NCBI GenBank assembly: GCA_964585305.1 | Contig: CAZPDM010000128.1 | Coordinates: 1 to 6,661, forward strand | DNA: 6,661 nucleotides | Source of the DNA: CAZPDM01 sp964585305 | GTDB lineage: Bacteria; Planctomycetota; Uabimicrobiia; Uabimicrobiales; JABWCH01 | Reading direction: 5' to 3' | In this document: piece after piece, positions 3,846-6,661 of the stretch | Layout: the number at the start of each line of letters is the position of its first letter | Position numbering within the stretch: the first letter of the stretch is position 1 | Position numbers and translations under genes: made by a program | The notes under the pieces: generated by a model | What the model was told of the DNA's origin: nothing | The model's database searches: none | What the model saw: the letters and a program-made list of their open reading frames with translations, nothing else

Positions 3846-6659
3846 TTAACCTAACTCATAACTCTTATAAAGAGGTTCTATAATTAAATAAAGCCAAATT
3901 TGATCAAGAATACTGGTTTCATAAGGTGCACTATTTCCACGTAATTGTATTTCATATTCAATACGATTAGCAGGATTAGGAGAAGGCATAGGAGGAACTG
4001 CTGGAGAAGCATAAGTATCTATTGGTTTTCGGAAAAGGGGGCTTAAAGTAGGTGTTGTAGAAATAGAACCATCATTTTTAAATGTCTGTGAAATTGTAGT
4101 ACTGGTTTTAAGAGTAATGGAGCAATAGGTTTCTTCTTTGTTTTCTGCAAGGTATCTTGTCCAATTTACAACACCAAAATAACAACGTGATCTACATACA
4201 TCTCTCAGATCAAAAATTCCTGCAAATGTACTAGGAGTAGAATAGCTACTATTTACTTGCCAATATCGAATGACTTGCCCTGTTGCACGGAAAGGGCTAT
4301 GATAAATGACAGAGTTTGGAGAATAATAATATACTCCCGGCTTTAATGTCCCACGAATTGGCCAGACATGCATAGGTCCATCAATCAAGTCCCATTGTAT
4401 GGCTCCATCTACAATTTGTTTTTTAGATGAAACCTTTAATTGAGTTACAAGCATATCATCCCAACGGCCTGTAATATGATACCAATGCCCTTTTTCTAAA
4501 GTAATTGTGGCACGATATTCCGTGCGTGAATATTTATAGGTAGTTTGCTGAGTATCGCTAGGAAACTCGTTGATGTTAAAAGCTTCTTTTTGTGCTGCGG
4601 TTCGATTTACTTCTCGCACAGTAGGCTCAGTACTGAAAATATGCATCCAAAGTGGTTTCCGAATATCAAGCTCAATTCCACTTCCTAGGCTACAATCCAA
4701 AATAGCTTTTTGCCAATTTGGTTGAACATGAAATGTTACAGTTACTGTCATATTAGCATATTGAAAACTCGTACTGCCATCAGGGTGGAAGATAATTGTT
4801 TGGACTTTTACAACACAAGTCGTTTGTGGAAATTTTACACTACTATGTCCGCTACCAAATGATCCGTATATAATGCGGGAAACTTTTTCTGCAAAAGGAG
4901 CGATTTCAGATTCATTACGAATAATTGAACGTGTAGCACTTTGATAAAGAGAATTTAATTTTAAGACGATCAAAGTATAAGTAAGTTTTCCAGCATTGAA
5001 TAAATTTGTTCGAGCATTATTTACCATAGGAGTGCCATAAAAAACTCGTGTGGGAAATTCTCGAGCAGGGCGTCCTTGTCCTTCTGTTATAATGTATGTT
5101 CTCGATAGTGTAACATAGCTATTTTCATAAGCACAGCGAGTGTAAATATGACCTGGTCCATCAGCAGGCTGATGTTTTTCAACAATAACATATTCATTAG
5201 GCGAAGAATATCCAGGTTTTAACCACAAATCAAAACCATCAGAATTCCAATCATCCATAATTAGAGGTTTTCCATTTGCTATATACGCTCCATCTGGCCG
5301 CCATTCCGGACGTTTACTTATATCATAGCTTTCTGCCCAATATCGGCATGCATTGGGAGATTCAGGATTACGTTCGAAAATCGAACCTAAATATTCGTTT
5401 TTTGCACTAGCTGTATCAAATGGTTTAGATGGATTTTGAGTTGTCCAAGCATCTTGATTGGATGATGTTTTTCGATTTTTTTCAAAATCATGTTGAGTTG
5501 TTGTAATATGTGGTTCCCAAATCTTGATGTTTGTTGTAATTTTTCCCATGGCAATAAGATCTTGCTCATTTTCAACAATACGCCCCAGAGATTCTATATA
5601 AAATACACCTGATTCAAATAATGAAAACTCTGTTGTTCCTTTTGTTATATCGAATTTATCATACTTACGATAATGAATAAAATCAGGATCTTTTTTATTT
5701 AGTCGAATTCCAGGATAAATCGCAGCAAAAACTAAAATTGCCTCATCTGTACTTAATCCAGAAAGACTATTATTATTTAAAAATTCTTCCACATCATTCC
5801 ATGTTTTAAAAGGAGTTGTTTTTCTTTTATTTGCAATAGCTGTTGCTAGAGTTTCTGCTTTGCTTTCGCTAATCTCAAGAGCACTATTGCCAATTCCAGA
5901 TAGAACAGATTTTAAAACATTTTTGCAAGCAATGTTGATGTTGATAGGATAACGTTTTTCACGTGCCGGACTTGATAAACTAGACCCATAAACAATAGAT
6001 TTTGTATTACCCCAGCTATGAACTGTCACATAATTAGAGAATTTTTTTAAATCATCCATAGACATATAGCCAGATTCTACTAAATGATATAAATCACTAA
6101 ATTGACTATACTCACGAGGAGTCCCATAATTTCGCCAGTTTGTTACAGCTTGGACAATATTATTGATTGTACTGGCATTTGAATATCCCATGCAATATTT
6201 TAATATATTTCCTAATAAACGATCAAAATGGGTGCCTAATGGAGAATTCATATTAAAAAAGGCATTTGCATCTATAATTTTTAATGTAGCAAATGCTTTA
6301 TTCTTTTGATAGTCAGTTTTATAAGAATAAGCAAAATTTAGTTTAGGATGTGCCGCGATATAAAAAGAAGGATTTATAGCAGTTTCTACTGTTTTTAACG
6401 GATCGGTTACAAAATCTTTATACTGATGATCAGCATTTGGATTAGAATATGCTACAACCATTGCTTTTTCTGGAATACTTGTTACAGCAAAATCAAGTGC
6501 TGCCTGAGCAACTAATATTGCATGGCGTTTTGTTTCTGAATAATGGCTGGATTTTTGTTCCAGAGTAGTATTTATAATAAAAAATATCCCTAACAATGCT
6601 AATATGCCTAAGCACATCATTGCAAAGATATAAGTTACGGCAGAGGATTGCTTGGGTTT
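3846..6659 (-). CDS. Giant GspK/PilX-like minor pseudopilin with LamG-like beta-rich tail (5' end off window)
   Basis: Residues are numbered from the ATG at 6620, which gives 924 residues. The frame is open upstream for 13 more codons (KPKQSSAVTYIFA) to the window edge, and no Shine-Dalgarno precedes that ATG, so the true start lies off the right edge. The extended N-terminus, KQSSAVT then a long hydrophobic helix (to about 17), matches a prepilin-type segment. It lacks Glu at +5, as GspK-type minor pseudopilins do. Residues 31-45 (KRHAILVAQAALDFA) continue the pilin helix. Residues 113-200 (IIDANAFFNMNS, NNIVQAVTNWRN, YVTVHSWG) and 225-281 (PININIACKNVLKSVLSGIG, ETLATAIANKR, PFKTWNDVEEF) resemble the helical, helix-hairpin-helix-like domains of GspK. 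GspK is usually a little over 300 residues. Here about 550 more follow, beta-rich, with FDLWLKPG (463-470), GHWYHITGRWD (711-721) and AGIFDLRDV (800-808), a LamG/concanavalin-like order, then a proline-rich linker (872-885). Probable role: tip subunit of a type II secretion or pilus-like fibre; the tail may bind carbohydrate (inference). Confidence 0.8.
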   Translation of the reverse strand, partial: KPKQSSAVTYIFAMMCLGILALLGIFFIINTTLEQKSSHYSETKRHAILVAQAALDFAVTSIPEKAMVVAYSNPNADHQYKDFVTDPLKTVETAINPSFYIAAHPKLNFAYSYKTDYQKNKAFATLKIIDANAFFNMNSPLGTHFDRLLGNILKYCMGYSNASTINNIVQAVTNWRNYGTPREYSQFSDLYHLVESGYMSMDDLKKFSNYVTVHSWGNTKSIVYGSSLSSPAREKRYPININIACKNVLKSVLSGIGNSALEISESKAETLATAIANKRKTTPFKTWNDVEEFLNNNSLSGLSTDEAILVFAAIYPGIRLNKKDPDFIHYRKYDKFDITKGTTEFSLFESGVFYIESLGRIVENEQDLIAMGKITTNIKIWEPHITTTQHDFEKNRKTSSNQDAWTTQNPSKPFDTASAKNEYLGSIFERNPESPNACRYWAESYDISKRPEWRPDGAYIANGKPLIMDDWNSDGFDLWLKPGYSSPNEYVIVEKHQPADGPGHIYTRCAYENSYVTLSRTYIITEGQGRPAREFPTRVFYGTPMVNNARTNLFNAGKLTYTLIVLKLNSLYQSATRSIIRNESEIAPFAEKVSRIIYGSFGSGHSSVKFPQTTCVVKVQTIIFHPDGSTSFQYANMTVTVTFHVQPNWQKAILDCSLGSGIELDIRKPLWMHIFSTEPTVREVNRTAAQKEAFNINEFPSDTQQTTYKYSRTEYRATITLEKGHWYHITGRWDDMLVTQLKVSSKKQIVDGAIQWDLIDGPMHVWPIRGTLKPGVYYYSPNSVIYHSPFRATGQVIRYWQVNSSYSTPSTFAGIFDLRDVCRSRCYFGVVNWTRYLAENKEETYCSITLKTSTTISQTFKNDGSISTTPTLSPLFRKPIDTYASPAVPPMPSPNPANRIEYEIQLRGNSAPYETSILDQIWLYLIIEPLYKSYELG

Positions 6660-6661
6660 AA

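Noticed and set aside
5387..5578. Minus-strand open frame of 63 codons
   Set aside because: It lies wholly inside the pseudopilin gene in another frame and has a low-complexity composition.
1..6661. CRISPR array, tRNA/rRNA genes, insertion sequence or attachment site
   Set aside because: No regularly spaced direct repeats, no cloverleaf or rRNA-like segments, no transposase and no terminal inverted repeats were seen.

Overview
The window is AT-rich (roughly one third G+C by eye) and densely coding. It looks like bacterial chromosome from a diderm (Gram-negative-type) lineage. The evidence is export signals on three of the four plus-strand genes, including two lipoprotein-type signal peptides, and a minus-strand protein built like a type II secretion / type IV pilus minor pseudopilin. 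The style (TPR lipoprotein ending in a W..WW tail, very large pseudopilin with a LamG-like tail) recalls uncultured PVC-type bacteria (Planctomycetes/Lentisphaerae). That is an impression from gene style only; there is no rRNA or marker gene to settle taxonomy.

Layout. Plus strand, four closely spaced genes reading left to right: (1) bases 3-839, the 3' part of a gene for an exported protein whose start lies off the left edge. Its residue pattern suggests a divergent CYTH / triphosphate-tunnel fold. (2) 907-1380, a canonical short CYTH-domain protein of the inorganic triphosphatase type, without a signal peptide. A 9-bp hairpin sits immediately before its ribosome binding site. (3) 1436-2707, a TPR-repeat lipoprotein. 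(4) 2782-3789, a Ppx/GppA-family phosphatase (actin-like ATPase fold) that carries an export signal with a perfect lipobox. The run ends at a strong symmetric hairpin at 3808-3844, which can terminate transcription from both sides.

Minus strand: 3846-6659 is one very long gene converging on the same terminator, with its start off the right edge. Its first ~350 residues look like a GspK-type pseudopilin (hydrophobic N-terminal helix, then GspK-like helical repeats). The remaining ~550 residues are a beta-rich region with LamG/concanavalin-like signatures that appear to be split by a large insertion.

How the parts may work together (inference): a CYTH-type triphosphatase, a probable second exported CYTH-like protein and an exported Ppx/GppA phosphatase all point to polyphosphate, triphosphate or nucleotide hydrolysis, with three of the four products placed in or beyond the cell envelope. 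Ppx/GppA enzymes are normally cytosolic. An envelope-located phospho-anhydride module, perhaps scaffolded by the TPR lipoprotein, is the best candidate for something undescribed here. The pseudopilin gene is probably a separate transcription unit. There is no gene-free stretch longer than about 75 bases.
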